A stretch of 64,000 bases of DNA from an uncultured Pelagibacteraceae bacterium. Its GTDB lineage: Bacteria > Pseudomonadota > Alphaproteobacteria > Pelagibacterales > Pelagibacteraceae. The notes under the pieces were generated by a model. The model saw nothing but the letters and a program-made list of their open reading frames with translations. It did no database searches and was not told where the DNA came from. The translations under genes were made by a program, and so were the position numbers. The DNA is taken from assembly GCA_902586495.1 (NCBI GenBank), contig CACIHQ010000001.1, positions 1 through 64,000 of the forward strand. Direction: 5' to 3'. Each line of letters opens with the position of its first letter. Positions within the stretch are counted from its first letter, which is position 1. Of the stretch, positions 62,533 through 64,000 are shown in pieces.

Positions 62533-63771
62533 ATGAAAATAGCTGTAATCGGCTCAGGCATATCAGGCTTAAGCGCAGCTTATTATTTATCAAAAAAACA
62601 TCAAGTAGATCTTTTTGAGAGAGAAGATCACTTTGGAGGTCACTCTTGTACCATTGATGTAATTCTTAATGAAAAAAAAGTATCTGTCGATGTAGGATTT
62701 ATTGTATTTAACCATCAGACATATCCAAATTTAATAAATTTTTTTAAAGAGATTGATATTAAAATTGAAAAAAGCGATATGTCATTTTCTGTTTCTGTAG
62801 AAGACACTAATTATGAGTATTGTGGTAAAGGTTTATCAGGTATCTTTGCCAACAAATCTAACTTATTGAATATTGAATTTCTCAAAATGTTTTTTGACAT
62901 TCTAAAATTTTACAAAACTTGTGACAATATCTCAGAAATAGATCAAAAAATAACTTTAGATGATTTTTTAAAAAAAAATAAATGGTCTAAGGGTTTTATT
63001 GATTATCATATTATACCAATGGTGTCTGCGATTTGGTCTATGCCACCATATGAGGCAGGTAAAATGCCTATGAGTTTTTTTTTAAAATTTTTTCAAAATC
63101 ATGGTCTATTTAAACTTAAAAACAGACCTCAGTGGTACACTGTCACCCAAAGAAGTAGAGCATATGTCAATAAAGTTTTATCGCTAATCAGTGGTCGGTA
63201 TTACAAAAACTATAGGATAAAATCTGTTAAAAGAATCTCATCAGGATTACAAGTTTATTATGGTGGCAATAATGAATTTTTCCATTATGACAAGGTCGTT
63301 CTTGCAACCCATGCAAATGAAGCGTTAAATTTGATAGATAATCCATTAGATGAGGAAAGAAATATTTTATCAAATTTTAGTTACAGAGAAAATTTAGCAA
63401 TATTACATACAGATGAAAATATCATGCCTAAAAATAAAGATGTATGGTCCTCATGGAATTCTTTTGTTGATAAAAACAATACAAACAAAAACTCACTTTC
63501 ATACTGGTTAAATCTTCTTCAAAACTTAAAAAATGAAAAAAATATATTTTTGACTTTAAATCCTATAAAAAAAATATCTGAAGACAAAATTTTAAAAACA
63601 ATTAATTTTACACATCCTTACTATGATCAAAAAGCATTAGATAATCAAAAAAATTTAAAAAGTATTCAAAACAAAAAAAATGTATTATTTTGTGGGAGTT
63701 ATTTCGGTTATGGTTTTCATGAGGATGGCATAAAATCATCGATTGAAATGTTAAAAAATTTAAATGATTAG
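62533..63771 (+). CDS. FAD-dependent amine-oxidase-like protein
   Basis: VIGSGISGLSAAYYLSKKHQVDLFEREDHFGGHS; followed by DUF1365 gene. Confidence 0.9.
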   Translation: MKIAVIGSGISGLSAAYYLSKKHQVDLFEREDHFGGHSCTIDVILNEKKVSVDVGFIVFNHQTYPNLINFFKEIDIKIEKSDMSFSVSVEDTNYEYCGKGLSGIFANKSNLLNIEFLKMFFDILKFYKTCDNISEIDQKITLDDFLKKNKWSKGFIDYHIIPMVSAIWSMPPYEAGKMPMSFFLKFFQNHGLFKLKNRPQWYTVTQRSRAYVNKVLSLISGRYYKNYRIKSVKRISSGLQVYYGGNNEFFHYDKVVLATHANEALNLIDNPLDEERNILSNFSYRENLAILHTDENIMPKNKDVWSSWNSFVDKNNTNKNSLSYWLNLLQNLKNEKNIFLTLNPIKKISEDKILKTINFTHPYYDQKALDNQKNLKSIQNKKNVLFCGSYFGYGFHEDGIKSSIEMLKNLND

Positions 63772-64000
63772 TTCAATTTATAATGGGACCGTTGTTCACA
63801 AAAGATTTAAACCTAAAACTCATTTTTTTAAATATAGAGTATTTTCATTACTAATAGATTTATCAGAGTTAGAGCAGATAGATAAAAATATTAAATTTTT
63901 TTCGTTTAACAAATTTAACTTAATAAGTTTTTTTGAAAAGGATCATGGAAGTAGAGATGGAACTTCATTAACCTCATGGGTAAAAAAAAATTTACATGAA
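63764..64000 (+). CDS. DUF1365-family protein, 3'-truncated by window edge (not in ORF track)
   Basis: MISSIYNGTVVHKRFKPKTHFFKYRVFSLLIDLSEL...FEKDHGSRDGTSL; typical partner of the preceding FAD protein. Confidence 0.85.
   Translation, partial: MISSIYNGTVVHKRFKPKTHFFKYRVFSLLIDLSELEQIDKNIKFFSFNKFNLISFFEKDHGSRDGTSLTSWVKKNLHE

Noticed and set aside
1-64000. CRISPR arrays, prophage, IS elements, rRNA operons, toxin-antitoxin or defence systems
   Set aside because: No regularly spaced long repeats, transposase or integrase motifs, rRNA signatures or recognisable defence genes were seen in the window.

Overview
This is a gene-dense, AT-rich window that looks like a SAR11 / 'Candidatus Pelagibacter'-type alphaproteobacterial chromosome. 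I infer the lineage from protein content, very short spacers, a proteorhodopsin-ferredoxin cluster and a tandem glycine riboswitch on gcvT. Contents in order: a division/cell-wall cluster (ftsW-murG-murC-murB-ddl-ftsQ-ftsA-like-lpxC-bamD); ligA, pepP, uvrD, fumC, nadCA; tRNA-Leu(GAG) followed by degraded-looking ORFs; ygfZ, pyrC, prpE; a blue-type proteorhodopsin with ferredoxin, ferredoxin reductase and GST; dksA with two unlisted microprotein ORFs; ppc; an alginate-lyase-like protein; umuDC, tolC, recA, alaS, icd, psd-pssA; a CBS-less guaB, then guaA and panB; a DctPQM TRAP transporter; pxpABC; and gcvTHP. The observations I consider most worth a second look are: (1) an FtsA-like protein that seems to lack the ATP-binding subdomains but keeps an FtsA-type C-terminal amphipathic tail, with no ftsZ next to it; (2) a dksA-44aa-34aa cassette of overlapping ORFs encoding two membrane microproteins; (3) IMP dehydrogenase with the CBS pair absent; (4) an 11-bp perfect helix linking the glycine-riboswitch linker to the gcvT start codon; (5) overlapping perfect inverted repeats in the proteorhodopsin leader; (6) GAAC-N7-GAAC-type LexA-like boxes at umuD and recA; (7) all ten convergent gene junctions overlapping or abutting at their stop codons. 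No searches or folding calculations were run. All assignments are by reading the sequence and translations.
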